64,000 nt of DNA from a virus, in IMG/VR virus record IMGVR_UViG_3300037517_002278, positions 1 through 64,000 of that record; one strand, 5' to 3'. The notes under the pieces are model-generated. The model had not been told where the DNA came from. It did not search any database and saw nothing but the letters and a program-made list of their open reading frames with translations. A program made the translations under genes and the position numbers. Of this stretch, positions 43,663 through 54,500 are shown piece by piece (the stretch's first letter is position 1; each line of letters opens with the position of its first letter).

Positions 43663-45492
43663 TCAGAATTCAATAACAAGTTTGATATCTTCTACTTGGT
43701 CTGGAGCTCTGGTTATTAGTCTTCTGTTTTCAATATAAATGATTTCTCCAGAATTTGGTTGTAGTTCTGGAAGTGCTAATCCATTCGTGAACGTAGAACC
43801 CAACGCCGAAGCATTGAAAGTGGTATCAACAGTTCCTGTGATATTGGATGTTTGTCCAGTTACTGCGAAAGTAGCATTTGAAATAAATGCTCTTACTACA
43901 CCATTGTTTAGGTGATTTTCTGGCGATTGGAAATATTTCAAAACACCTGAAGTTGTAGAACCAGAATCTAGAGTCCAAGCAACTACAGTTCCCTTAGCAA
44001 CTCCACCACCAGGAAGAGATTGAGTAATTTCTTCGTCTTGCTGGAAAATGCCAGTAACATTGGTTAATTTAATCGCTCTAAGATTAGAAAGTGTGTCAAC
44101 TGTGGCAAAGTTTGATGTGCCATAGAGATATGGGTCTTGTAGAATTCCAATTCTTCTAAAATCATTCTCTACTGGAAAGTCTCCACCGCCCTCAGCATAT
44201 GTCAAGCGAATATTTGTCATAATTCGCTTAGCATTTAATTCTACAATAGGATCGGCACCGTGTCCTCCCTGTGGTGATAACACACATTCAATCGCACCAA
44301 TAGCAGTTGAAGAAACTGTTACGGGAGTTGTTAGTGCTGCGTCAGAATATACATTTCCATTTGTCAGCAAAACATTTGCGTAAGTATACCCAGTGCCAGC
44401 AGCGTGGAGAATAGCATAAGTAATGTTTCCAGATGAATTTGTTCCGAATTTGACGATTCCTCCACTTCCATCGCCAAAGATAGGAGTATATAGAGATGTT
44501 TGACTAGTTGGTAAATCAGATCCAATTGCTTTTAGTACAACTGTACTGATAGATCCATTAACTGCCGCTGCTTGAACTGCACCGTCAGCAACAATGGGAA
44601 TAAAATCTGTTGATAGGAATCTAAGAACATCATTTGTTGTAATGGTGTACATATACTTCCAAATATAATTACAAAAACCATTAGCGTCTACAGGTTCTTT
44701 GTAAATTCCATTAGAATATGTACCACTCGAAGGAGTTGTGGATGGTTCATATGCTACTGTAGGAAGAACACCACCAGGAAGAAGAGAAGCAGGTCTCTCA
44801 CCGTTATATAAACACTTAAAAACTTCGTACTTGTTATTTACAACATAAAATTTGGCGGTTGAAATATTTTGGGAACCAGTGGAGCCACCAGATAAAACTA
44901 CCGAAGAAGTTTTTTGTTCTGAATAGTCGGGTCTCCACATATCAAAACGACTGTTGGTTGAAATGTCCCAATTATATCTTCTTACAACTGGTCTAGCAAA
45001 TTCACCAGTAATGCGTTTAGCAGCAAGAATGTCGGCATATGCTAGATATTTTTCTGTCTGGTTGTCGTAAGGAATTGTAGGAATATCATCAGTAGCAAAA
45101 CGATATACACCCGTTAGAGCAGTAGCAGCAGTATTGCTACTTGTAATTGGATTGTATCCAGTTAATGTTGAACCCTGTGGTGGGACGGCAGAAGCAGTTG
45201 GACCAATAGCAGAAAGAAGAAGTGAGTTTGGATATGAAGCTACAACATCTGCTTTGAACGTAGCAGAAGCGAAATTAGCACCAACAAAAACTTTGTCACG
45301 ACCAGCAACGAAATCAGTAGCTGACTTGTTATACACTTCTAGGTAAGCATACCATCTTTGTGGTCTACCAACAAAGAAGTACATTCTTGTTCTTTCTGAA
45401 GATGAATCTGAACCAGATAGCGGTTCTGTCAAAGACTCATAAAATTGTTTGGCATTAAAGATTCTAAACTTTTCAGAGATTATTGCGGCCAT
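43663..45492 (-). CDS. 8: Baseplate wedge protein gp8
   Basis: This 609-residue protein starts MAAIISEKFRIFNAKQFYESLTEP and continues RTRMYFFVGRPQRWYAYLEVYN, the signature N-terminus of cyanophage gp8. Other family segments are RYNWDISTNSRFDMWRPDYS (about 165-185), FYVVNNKYEVFKCLYNG, and GFCNYIWKYMYTITTNDVLRFLS. T4 gp8 is 334 residues, so this is an enlarged version. It forms part of the baseplate wedge beside gp6 and gp7. Two overlapping late promoters precede it. Confidence 0.9.
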   Translation of the reverse strand: MAAIISEKFRIFNAKQFYESLTEPLSGSDSSSERTRMYFFVGRPQRWYAYLEVYNKSATDFVAGRDKVFVGANFASATFKADVVASYPNSLLLSAIGPTASAVPPQGSTLTGYNPITSSNTAATALTGVYRFATDDIPTIPYDNQTEKYLAYADILAAKRITGEFARPVVRRYNWDISTNSRFDMWRPDYSEQKTSSVVLSGGSTGSQNISTAKFYVVNNKYEVFKCLYNGERPASLLPGGVLPTVAYEPSTTPSSGTYSNGIYKEPVDANGFCNYIWKYMYTITTNDVLRFLSTDFIPIVADGAVQAAAVNGSISTVVLKAIGSDLPTSQTSLYTPIFGDGSGGIVKFGTNSSGNITYAILHAAGTGYTYANVLLTNGNVYSDAALTTPVTVSSTAIGAIECVLSPQGGHGADPIVELNAKRIMTNIRLTYAEGGGDFPVENDFRRIGILQDPYLYGTSNFATVDTLSNLRAIKLTNVTGIFQQDEEITQSLPGGGVAKGTVVAWTLDSGSTTSGVLKYFQSPENHLNNGVVRAFISNATFAVTGQTSNITGTVDTTFNASALGSTFTNGLALPELQPNSGEIIYIENRRLITRAPDQVEDIKLVIEF

Positions 45493-45528
45493 TGAAAATT
45501 TCTCTCTTGCTAATAGGTTCGTAATTCT

Positions 45529-45542
45529 TATTTATATTTATA
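45529..45542 (-). promoter_or_regulatory. Doubled late promoter upstream of gp8
   Basis: Two perfect TATAAATA octamers on the minus strand overlap by two bases (45529-45536 and 45535-45542). They lie 37-50 bases before the gp8 ATG, just before the end of the preceding gene. Confidence 0.75.
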
Positions 45543-45545
45543 GTA

Positions 45546-48500
45546 CTAATTTGTAGTTCTTAAGTAATCACCAGCATCGTGTGTCTTTGCTGTTGTATTA
45601 TTTTGTCCTCGTAAAACTCCAATAAAACGATCAACTAATTTTGAAGTATAAGTTACTATTTCGTCACCAACCAGTAACTTGCCAGATGAAGGAAAACCAT
45701 TGGTATTAGCAACATAGATGATAGTGCTGCTTGTCGTTAGTGGCATTTGTAGATATGCTCCTAGTTCATTCGTTGAACCATACCCAAGATTCATCAAGGT
45801 TTCTTCCGTAACTCCTTTGGATGACATTGAACGAACTTCGAAATCTTCTATGGTAATATCTCCATAAAGTCTATCGAATTGATCTAAAGAAATTCCGCCA
45901 AGTTGTAAGTAACCCATGTCATTGAACGCACCATTTTCAAATTTCTTTAATGTTGACCCCAAAGTTAATGGAGCAAATGATACGATAGATATTCCTGGTT
46001 CAGCATAAGTATCGGAAAATCCTGTAGGAATAGATTTAACTATTTCTTGTTTTACAGAATTGACAGAAGTAGATTTGACATTTTCCCAAAGAGTGTGTAC
46101 ATTAACAACAATTTGATTTTTTAAGGATACTACTGAATTTGGTGATATTAATATATTAAATTGTGTTTCGGATCTTGAAGAATCATATTTAACATCTGCT
46201 ACTGGTATGGTTTCAAAAAGTGGATGAATGCCAGTGGTTATTACTCTAGATGGTTCTAGAAGTTCTGTTGGACTAATAATAGATTCTGCTTCATGTACGG
46301 CAAATCCATATTCTAGATTTATGAGTGCCGAAACTAATAGTGTTGTCTTAATTTCTGGGAAGAAAGTTAATTCAACTTTTGTTGTTACTTTTTTCTCTGG
46401 ATTTTTAATAATATCAAATCCTTTAGCAACATATACCCTTGGCGGTGTCAAATAACCGCTTCCACCATTAGTTAAAATAATATCAATAATTTCTCCCTTA
46501 CTTTCTACAGCAAAACCGCTCGCACCTCCCCCCTGAGCAGGCGAAATAATAGTTCCGCCTTCATCTCTTAATGGTTGAGGAACAAAAATTAACTTAGGAG
46601 CATTTTCATACCCATAAGCTCCTGGTTGGATTCTAGATAATCCATATTGAGAATAATTTCTATCATTCCATTCTAACTGAGTAACAGATCCATTTTGTAT
46701 ACTGGCAGTTACTGATAGTCCTTCCCCTCTTCCAACTTCCTCATTTGGAGTTACACTTAGTCTACCAAAGAAGTTGTTGGCTATTGAAGAATTTGAATTA
46801 TATTGAGTTTTGAAAACTTTCTGTGGGAGAGATAAAATTTTTCTATATGATTTTTCCCCATCAACTCGGATTCTATCTCCAATGTCAATAAAATTTGGAG
46901 AAGTTCTTGATATTGAGGATCCTATCAACCACCCACTATTTGTTTTTTGTAAAATACCTAGTGTTTCATCGTCTCGTTCGAAATCGGAAACAGATATAAT
47001 TGATGAAGAAGGAATTGTCAGATCACCCAAACCAGATGCTAAACCATTTATGATAGTAATATTTTTTGATGGATCAAAAGGAGCATTTTGAGATTCAATG
47101 TATAAAATAGAACCCGTATTAGTTACAGATACTCCTTTTGCTTTACCAATAGCAGTGTAATTAGTCGTTGACGTTCCTTGGTAACAAATTCTATCAGCGT
47201 ATTGTGCTAATGGAGGAACATAATTCAAGTCTATTTTAATTAAATTAAAATAAGTGTCTTCTTCATAATTGAAAGCGGTTATTGATGTAGAAACGGATCT
47301 TCCATAATAATATAATATAACTATTTTTTGCCCTGGTAATGGTGGGTTGGTGAATCTAATAGAAGAACCTTGGATAGAATAATCTTTTGTTTTCTTTTGT
47401 AATACTCTATCAACAAAAACTAATATATTGTTATCAATAAAAACTTCTAGAGGTTTTTTATTGATAACTCTTCGCATAATAAATGGACCGTATGTAATTC
47501 CATCAACAAGTGATGTATCAATTTCAGCTATTTCATAACTAGAAATTGAATATGCGCCAAAAACTTGACCAGACTTAGGTGGTTCTATAAAAACAATTTC
47601 ATTTGGAGTTACTGTTCTTCTGATGTAATAGGATCTATCTATTGGGAAAGTTGGAGTAATTCCTGCAGTCTGTAAAACTCCATCAATTGTAACTAATAAA
47701 TTGTTACCTGACTCTAGAACAATATTGTTATTTGAATCATCAATCAATTGGAAGGTGGTTTTTACTCCATCAAATTGATTTGATATATTTTTAATTTTCT
47801 TGAAAAATTGTGAATTGACGGTAGTATCTTTGTATCTTAAAATTTTACCAACAAATTTCTGTGATGGTGTATCAACTCCCTCTACATATTGAGATGGTGT
47901 AATACTTTGCCCTTGATTATTTCTATATCCAAGTGGCGCTTCTTTGAAGGTAATTTGTGTATTTGATACAGTAAACGCTAGTCCTGGTTGCTGAAGAATA
48001 CCATCTAACGAAATAACAAGATTCTCTTGTTGTGGAACAGCAACAGGATTGTTGCTTCCTAATATTTTCATAGTAAATATTTTATTTCCAGCTCTATTTC
48101 CATTCGAATCAAAATAACCATTAAATGGTGGATCTAAAACTATTTCAAAACTTGATGTCTCGGCGTCATCGAATGAATTTACAAATAATGCTCCCTTTCC
48201 TCTTTGGACATCCATGAAAGAAGAATTTAATATAGACTGAGTAACAGTTCTATATGTGTTTTGAACAGTAACTTTATTTTTTTGTGGATCCCACAATTGA
48301 ATAGTCGAAACCGAATCCAAACTAGGTGGATTTGGCTTCATTCTTGCTATAGCATCAGATTCAATAAAAACTTCACCAAATAATTTAAATCCAGCTGGGT
48401 GGGTTGACGCCTTTATAAGAGCTCGCCATATGTCAATAGGAGTTCTAGACCTAATAACATAAGAGTAGTCTTGATAAAAATTGGAATCTGTTAATTTTTG

Positions 48501-51500
48501 CGAAGACGTACTTAATTTCGATTTATCGGAAGCATAATATCCTAAATTGTCATAATATGACTTAATATCGTAATTAAATTCTCCAACGAACGAAGATGTG
48601 ACCTTGGCAGTTTTTAGTTGAGTTTTCCCTGTAATTTGAAAATTGTTTCTAAATTCTCCTTCAACTCTATTCAATTTAAGGATATTACTTCCTTCCTTCC
48701 ATCCATCTTTTGATACATATCCTTTTGCTATCAATACACTTCCATCATATTGTTCTACTATTTCTCCTTCAAAAAATGCTTTTTCTGGAAAATCTTTTAA
48801 TATTAAAATTCTATGTGAAGTTATCTTTCTCTTTGTGGTATAATCAGCATTAAATGCCTTTCCATTTTGAATAATAGAAACTTTTTTTGGAATACCAATA
48901 TTTGTACTTTCAAAATATAATTTTACGTCAGTTTCGATAATTCTAACTTCTGGTTTGTAAGTAAATCCAGTTCCACCATTCACCAAAATTACTGCTGCTA
49001 TTGAATTATCCGTAGATTTTCTTATATCAAAAACAGCATTTCTTCCATCTCCATTCACCACAATTGCTTTTGGTTTAGAATAGTTTCTGCCAGGATTAAT
49101 AATAGAGACGCCAATAATACTTTGTGTTTGTGGATTCCATTCGATATTCACGGTACATTCTGAAGACGCAGCTGGACGAACACCAGCAACAACAGGAACG
49201 GAAGACATACTGTTGCCAGAATTAACTAATTTTATAGTGTTTATTTGACCAACAGCGTTTGTTGATGTAGTTGTGTATGAAATTATTCCATACCCAGAAT
49301 ATTGTGGGTAATTAGATACTTCATACACCATCTCAGATGGCGTTGTATAGATAATTCTGTGTTCACCTTGTAAAGGATCATCAATCAATCTCAAATATGC
49401 TTTTTCCGAATCAATGATGTTATTCTTATCATAAAAATAATAGTTGGTAAATTCGCTAATTTTTTTATCACTGAAATTATTTGAAGAAATATTTGCGCCA
49501 AATCCTATCTTCAGAGAAATAAAAGAATTGGCAAATCCAGGTTTTTCTATACTTTTTTCTACTTCATTGGTTAATATGTTCAAATTGCCACTTGGAGAAA
49601 ATTCTAAGAAACTACCAGCTAAAGAAGGATGTGAAGTATCAAATTTATACTTATAGAATTTTTGAATAGGTATAACTGGATTTTTTCTCCAATTGACATT
49701 ATCATATGAAAATTCAAATTTAAATTTTGGTGATTCTATAACATCTACAACTCCAACCAATTTTCTTGGAGTATTTTGATCATAAAAGAAACTAGATGAA
49801 GTTATAGGATTGATAGTAGTTATTGTGTTTCCAGACTCAAATGTTAGTACCAATTCACCAGTTTCGGGGTCATATGAGTCTACAAAAGGATCGGCAACCG
49901 TTGTACCTAATTGATAATTAAATCCTAATTTATATTGAGGAGATTCCGAAGAAACAATTCTGTTGAAAATGTGGTCAGCAGCAATTGTATTTTTTTGACC
50001 GCGCAATACAACCACAGAATTTTCGTTGGCATTAATACTAACTACTTCCATTATTTCACTATCTATTTTTAAGTAATCTCCATTTGATATAGAAGTAATC
50101 TCATTTAAAAATAATTTAGTATTTGAAGACGCAAAACCAGCGTGATCTACCTCAACAAGCAAACTTCTGGCAGAAGATGATAGAGGATTTTGGTATCCAG
50201 AAGATGGTGAAATAGTTAATATGTCTCCTTTCTTGTAAAATTTTCCTTTGGATGTAATGATAATTGAGGTAATCAATCCATTAGTTACAGTTAAAGTAGC
50301 TCTGGCATTATTTTGATTGCCAGGATTGCCAATAACAGACTCTGAGATATTAGAAACTATTTGCCCAGTCTCACCTCTACATTTGGTTTGATCTACAAAT
50401 ATTAATTCTACATTGGTTAATGTGGAATTACCACTAGTGTCGTAAGCATAATCCGAACCACTATTTAATAATATTATTCTACCCACACCACTATCTACAA
50501 GTGTTTTGTTGTAAAATGGAGTGCTTAATTTTACTTTTTGGTATATTCTTTTTCTGGTGTATACTGTTGTAGTAGTATTAAAATCGTCTGGAATGATATC
50601 AACTATAATGTTTTCATTCACTGATACACCATGATTTTCTGTGGTTTTTAAAACAGCAATCTTATCAGTTGATGTTAATACTTTTATGCCAGAACTTAAT
50701 GGTATTTTTTGGACAATTCTACTGCCGACAGTATCTCTTAAATTATTAGTCCTCAGAAAATATGTGGCATCAACATCAAAATTTCCTCTTTGTACTCTAA
50801 CCTTACAAATGTTTTTTTGATCCGTTGATTCTAATACTACTCCATACCCTCTTTGACTTAAAACAACAGATCCAGGGGAAGAGATATCAGGCAACAATAA
50901 TGCAGGACCATTTGGTGTTGTTGCTACTTGAAAATTTGTGGGGGAAGAATTTACAACATAATAAATTTTGTTTGTCAATAAACCAGCAAAAGCACTTGAA
51001 AAAATAATTGGTTCTCCATTGACAAACGTATTTGATGCTAGATTTATTTTATTTGAAGATGTAGACAAAATAATTGCTTGTTTTCCATTTGTTAGGAAAA
51101 TTTCGGAATCAGCTGTATATGATGAGATTTTATCAACTACTAAATTTACAACTTCTATGCTCGATGTAGCAAAATTAGTATTTGATGGTTCGAAATTTTT
51201 TGTTACTTCTTTTAGAATAATAGTTTTTCCATTGAATACATTTCCAATGATTTTTCCAGAAGCAAAAGTTCCCGATTGTGTCAATGTATCGCCATCATAC
51301 AAATAACAGGGGGATTCTGTAGTAATTTTTACGCACTTATCCAAAGATGGTGGTAAAAGTACCAAAATACTACCATCTCTTAATAAAACATCAGTTGTGT
51401 TTAAATTGTAATCTGGGATATCTTTAGCATCAATAGTAATAGAAAATCCCAAACCACCAACATTTACTGGATAGTTAGTAATTCCTGTCGAAGTTAACTG

Positions 51501-54494
51501 CGAAGTGATACTGGCGGAGAAATAATCAAAAAATGTGTATATACCAAAAGAAGATAAAAGAGAAGATACTGGTTTTCCTTTTACACTAGAAACTTCCGCT
51601 AAAATATCCTTACCACCAGAATTAGTGTAGTCAATATCTACAATACTTCCGATAGAAAAATTTGACGGGGAAGAAAAAACAGAAACATCGGAGACAGAAC
51701 CTGTTGTGATATCTTCAACGAAAGCTACTACCCCATCTCCATTATTTTCAGTTCTACTTGTTCTTAATCGAGTAATGTTGTTGGGTAAATCATCTTGTGA
51801 GATAGTTTTATTGTAATTAGAATCTACAGGAATAGAATAGTAATTTTTCCCCAAGAAATAAGGATATGCTGGTACATTATTAGACTCTATAGTTAGAAAA
51901 TAGGCATACACTCCATCTGGATAATCTGGAGTAACACAAAATCTTCCGTTATTTTCATCCAAATCTCCGAAACGATGAGAATATTCATAATCTTCAATAA
52001 ACGATCCCAAAGCATACGCATTTGTTGATGGTCCCCCTGGTCTGTTTATTTTTAATCTATAACTAGAACGCATTCTAGTAATGGGTGACTGTGGATTTCC
52101 TGGTGTCTGATATCCATATGGACCATATATTGGATTACCATCATAAGCATAACCAATAATTGGAGAATGTGTTAATGTTGATGCGACATTACCGACATTA
52201 TCTAAATTGTCGTTTAAAGCAACCCTTAAATCTTTTGGATTTGCGACATGAGAATATCCATATCCAAACGCTAAATTGTTGTTGATAAAATAATGCCCAT
52301 AATTATTATCTAAGTTTGTCTTTAGTTTCTCAAATCTATTTTTTGTCCAAGTTCTAACAACAGAAATTGCCTGTGCTCCAGAACCAATAGATTGAATTTC
52401 GATAGTTGTTGTTCGTGGATCATAAAACTTTCCTTCATTATTTTTGACAAATCCCGTGAGCTGACCTTCATCAGAAATTACAGCAGTGAAATCAGCGAAT
52501 CTTCCTTTTCCTGAAGAATCTTTAACTACAACTCGTGGAGCGGTTGTATAGTACTCACCAGCGTTTGTTATTTTTATACTTGTAATTCTACCATTCGTGA
52601 TGATTGGTTCTACAGTAGCATTTCTTCCTGAAGTTATAACTATTGTAGGAACGGGTGGGAAAAATCCACTTCCAGCACCAATAACATCAATTCTATCAAT
52701 TGTGTCTCCAGATAATACCGCTTGAACGTTTGCTACTCCGCTAACTCCAGCACTATCAATCACCAAAACCTTTGGTGGGTTTAAATATCCACTACCTTTG
52801 TTAGTTACTTGAATATTTGTGATCTCGCCAAAAGTTATTGTTTCTTCGTCTTTTACACCTCTTATGGGAACACCATTGATCAATACACCGACATCTTTAT
52901 TACTGGTTTCGTAAATCTCTGTAGTTCTTGTGGGAGTTTTTCTGATTAATTTTAAGTGTTTTTGGTCAGCAAGAGTAATATTCCATGTATTCTTACCAAT
53001 ATTGTAATTAGGATACCCAGAAGAAGCAATATAATAATACTGTTCGTCTTCATAAACAGCGGAAACATTTACTGGTACTTCCGCTAATGAAGTTATAGAA
53101 GAAAATGTGTTGTTTTCATTTAATAACCAACGAATACTATTTGTTTGCTTTCTGAAAATGATTGGATTTTTTGTTTCAAATCCAGATGGAGCAATCTGAA
53201 TAGAATCTCCAACAGAAGAATATGGAGTTGGAGTTTTTTGGTCTAAATTATATAAAATACCTAAAATCAATAAACCCTTTGTTTGAGTAGCTCCTGTACT
53301 ATCAATATAAGAAACAGAAACATTAGATTTCTCATATACAGGAGTATTTGCTGAATATGTTATTGGGTTTGAACCCCTTGATTCAATAATAAATTGATTT
53401 ACTGTTTTTGATCTAAATTTTACGATTTCTGTACCGACAACAAACTGCCCGCTTGTATTTTTCCACCCAGCAGTTGAATATACATTTACTCTATTATTTG
53501 TAGAAGCGGTGGATAACAGTGGTGAGGTTAGGTATGTTTGCGAAATTACAGAAAATTGACCTATTACACTGGATTCTGCGAGGATAACCTCGTAAAATCC
53601 CTCACCAATAGAAATAATATTATCAATAACAGCAGAAGCATAAAGAATAGAAGAATTACTGGGATCTTCTACTTGATTAATCCTGGAACCAATTAATTGA
53701 CGAATATCTGATACACTTCCTAAGATTTTAACTTTTAGCGAATAATTATTAATCCATTCGCCGCTCGAAGCTTTGTATGTTGAGTCTTTTGGATACCAAA
53801 CCGTAGGGTCATTTGGTAAATCTGATGGAACTAAAGAATTGAATAAAAACTTGATTGATGACTCTGTTCCCTTAGCAGCATAAAACTTTTTGATATTCTT
53901 GATCAATAAAGATTTGTCTGCTGTTGTTTTAAGATTTGCTTCTGGGAAAGATGACAAATATTCTTTTTCAAAATTTTTAACTAAAGAATATAGAAAAAGA
54001 TTACTGATATTAAGGACAACATCTCCAGACAAAAATCCTACCGTTGTTGGTGTTCCTACACCAACTTGATTGTTTGGAACTGACTTAAAATCAATCGAAG
54101 AATAAAGATCACCTAGTTTAGTTGCTGCGCTTACATTTCTGTAACAGTTTACGAATGAAGTAGCAGTTTTGGTTTTGTAAAAAATAACTTCGCTGCCAAT
54201 CAGAACATATCCATTTGTACTTGGGAATGAAGAAGTATTTTCTACTAAAATCGTAGTATCTGTTGGTAATACGTTTTGCGTTAGAACAGTTTCTTGACGT
54301 AATAAATCGTGAGCATAAGTATCAATATCACGATACTTAACTACGTTATTAACTAAATCAAGAGGTTGTCCTGGCAACTCAAGTTGTTCATAATATTTCT
54401 GTATGAACGCAGAAAATTTAGGGTACTCAGATGCTATAAAATCTGGTAACTGATGATCAACGAGAGCAGAAAGACTTTTTACTTTGGATGCCAT
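45546..54494 (-). CDS. Giant YHYH-domain baseplate wedge protein at the gp7 position
   Basis: This 2,982-residue protein lies between gp6 and gp8, exactly where T4 has gp7 (1,032 residues). Residues about 770-920 contain a YHYH domain (GYAYDGNPIYGPYGY near 780-795, followed by YEYSHRFGDLDENNGRF and FLTIESNNVPAYPYFLG). A module of the type FPSxGxxxIGxEIIxYxxK...FxxxxRG appears four times, near residues 75-125, 330-380, 1,460-1,510 and 2,920-2,975. An NGGSGYxxPPxVxI-type module recurs at least seven times. It presumably builds the wedge core; the YHYH part is of unknown function. Equating it with gp7 rests on position only. Confidence 0.85.
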   Translation of the reverse strand: MASKVKSLSALVDHQLPDFIASEYPKFSAFIQKYYEQLELPGQPLDLVNNVVKYRDIDTYAHDLLRQETVLTQNVLPTDTTILVENTSSFPSTNGYVLIGSEVIFYKTKTATSFVNCYRNVSAATKLGDLYSSIDFKSVPNNQVGVGTPTTVGFLSGDVVLNISNLFLYSLVKNFEKEYLSSFPEANLKTTADKSLLIKNIKKFYAAKGTESSIKFLFNSLVPSDLPNDPTVWYPKDSTYKASSGEWINNYSLKVKILGSVSDIRQLIGSRINQVEDPSNSSILYASAVIDNIISIGEGFYEVILAESSVIGQFSVISQTYLTSPLLSTASTNNRVNVYSTAGWKNTSGQFVVGTEIVKFRSKTVNQFIIESRGSNPITYSANTPVYEKSNVSVSYIDSTGATQTKGLLILGILYNLDQKTPTPYSSVGDSIQIAPSGFETKNPIIFRKQTNSIRWLLNENNTFSSITSLAEVPVNVSAVYEDEQYYYIASSGYPNYNIGKNTWNITLADQKHLKLIRKTPTRTTEIYETSNKDVGVLINGVPIRGVKDEETITFGEITNIQVTNKGSGYLNPPKVLVIDSAGVSGVANVQAVLSGDTIDRIDVIGAGSGFFPPVPTIVITSGRNATVEPIITNGRITSIKITNAGEYYTTAPRVVVKDSSGKGRFADFTAVISDEGQLTGFVKNNEGKFYDPRTTTIEIQSIGSGAQAISVVRTWTKNRFEKLKTNLDNNYGHYFINNNLAFGYGYSHVANPKDLRVALNDNLDNVGNVASTLTHSPIIGYAYDGNPIYGPYGYQTPGNPQSPITRMRSSYRLKINRPGGPSTNAYALGSFIEDYEYSHRFGDLDENNGRFCVTPDYPDGVYAYFLTIESNNVPAYPYFLGKNYYSIPVDSNYNKTISQDDLPNNITRLRTSRTENNGDGVVAFVEDITTGSVSDVSVFSSPSNFSIGSIVDIDYTNSGGKDILAEVSSVKGKPVSSLLSSFGIYTFFDYFSASITSQLTSTGITNYPVNVGGLGFSITIDAKDIPDYNLNTTDVLLRDGSILVLLPPSLDKCVKITTESPCYLYDGDTLTQSGTFASGKIIGNVFNGKTIILKEVTKNFEPSNTNFATSSIEVVNLVVDKISSYTADSEIFLTNGKQAIILSTSSNKINLASNTFVNGEPIIFSSAFAGLLTNKIYYVVNSSPTNFQVATTPNGPALLLPDISSPGSVVLSQRGYGVVLESTDQKNICKVRVQRGNFDVDATYFLRTNNLRDTVGSRIVQKIPLSSGIKVLTSTDKIAVLKTTENHGVSVNENIIVDIIPDDFNTTTTVYTRKRIYQKVKLSTPFYNKTLVDSGVGRIILLNSGSDYAYDTSGNSTLTNVELIFVDQTKCRGETGQIVSNISESVIGNPGNQNNARATLTVTNGLITSIIITSKGKFYKKGDILTISPSSGYQNPLSSSARSLLVEVDHAGFASSNTKLFLNEITSISNGDYLKIDSEIMEVVSINANENSVVVLRGQKNTIAADHIFNRIVSSESPQYKLGFNYQLGTTVADPFVDSYDPETGELVLTFESGNTITTINPITSSSFFYDQNTPRKLVGVVDVIESPKFKFEFSYDNVNWRKNPVIPIQKFYKYKFDTSHPSLAGSFLEFSPSGNLNILTNEVEKSIEKPGFANSFISLKIGFGANISSNNFSDKKISEFTNYYFYDKNNIIDSEKAYLRLIDDPLQGEHRIIYTTPSEMVYEVSNYPQYSGYGIISYTTTSTNAVGQINTIKLVNSGNSMSSVPVVAGVRPAASSECTVNIEWNPQTQSIIGVSIINPGRNYSKPKAIVVNGDGRNAVFDIRKSTDNSIAAVILVNGGTGFTYKPEVRIIETDVKLYFESTNIGIPKKVSIIQNGKAFNADYTTKRKITSHRILILKDFPEKAFFEGEIVEQYDGSVLIAKGYVSKDGWKEGSNILKLNRVEGEFRNNFQITGKTQLKTAKVTSSFVGEFNYDIKSYYDNLGYYASDKSKLSTSSQKLTDSNFYQDYSYVIRSRTPIDIWRALIKASTHPAGFKLFGEVFIESDAIARMKPNPPSLDSVSTIQLWDPQKNKVTVQNTYRTVTQSILNSSFMDVQRGKGALFVNSFDDAETSSFEIVLDPPFNGYFDSNGNRAGNKIFTMKILGSNNPVAVPQQENLVISLDGILQQPGLAFTVSNTQITFKEAPLGYRNNQGQSITPSQYVEGVDTPSQKFVGKILRYKDTTVNSQFFKKIKNISNQFDGVKTTFQLIDDSNNNIVLESGNNLLVTIDGVLQTAGITPTFPIDRSYYIRRTVTPNEIVFIEPPKSGQVFGAYSISSYEIAEIDTSLVDGITYGPFIMRRVINKKPLEVFIDNNILVFVDRVLQKKTKDYSIQGSSIRFTNPPLPGQKIVILYYYGRSVSTSITAFNYEEDTYFNLIKIDLNYVPPLAQYADRICYQGTSTTNYTAIGKAKGVSVTNTGSILYIESQNAPFDPSKNITIINGLASGLGDLTIPSSSIISVSDFERDDETLGILQKTNSGWLIGSSISRTSPNFIDIGDRIRVDGEKSYRKILSLPQKVFKTQYNSNSSIANNFFGRLSVTPNEEVGRGEGLSVTASIQNGSVTQLEWNDRNYSQYGLSRIQPGAYGYENAPKLIFVPQPLRDEGGTIISPAQGGGASGFAVESKGEIIDIILTNGGSGYLTPPRVYVAKGFDIIKNPEKKVTTKVELTFFPEIKTTLLVSALINLEYGFAVHEAESIISPTELLEPSRVITTGIHPLFETIPVADVKYDSSRSETQFNILISPNSVVSLKNQIVVNVHTLWENVKSTSVNSVKQEIVKSIPTGFSDTYAEPGISIVSFAPLTLGSTLKKFENGAFNDMGYLQLGGISLDQFDRLYGDITIEDFEVRSMSSKGVTEETLMNLGYGSTNELGAYLQMPLTTSSTIIYVANTNGFPSSGKLLVGDEIVTYTSKLVDRFIGVLRGQNNTTAKTHDAGDYLRTTN

Positions 54495-54500
54495 TTACTT

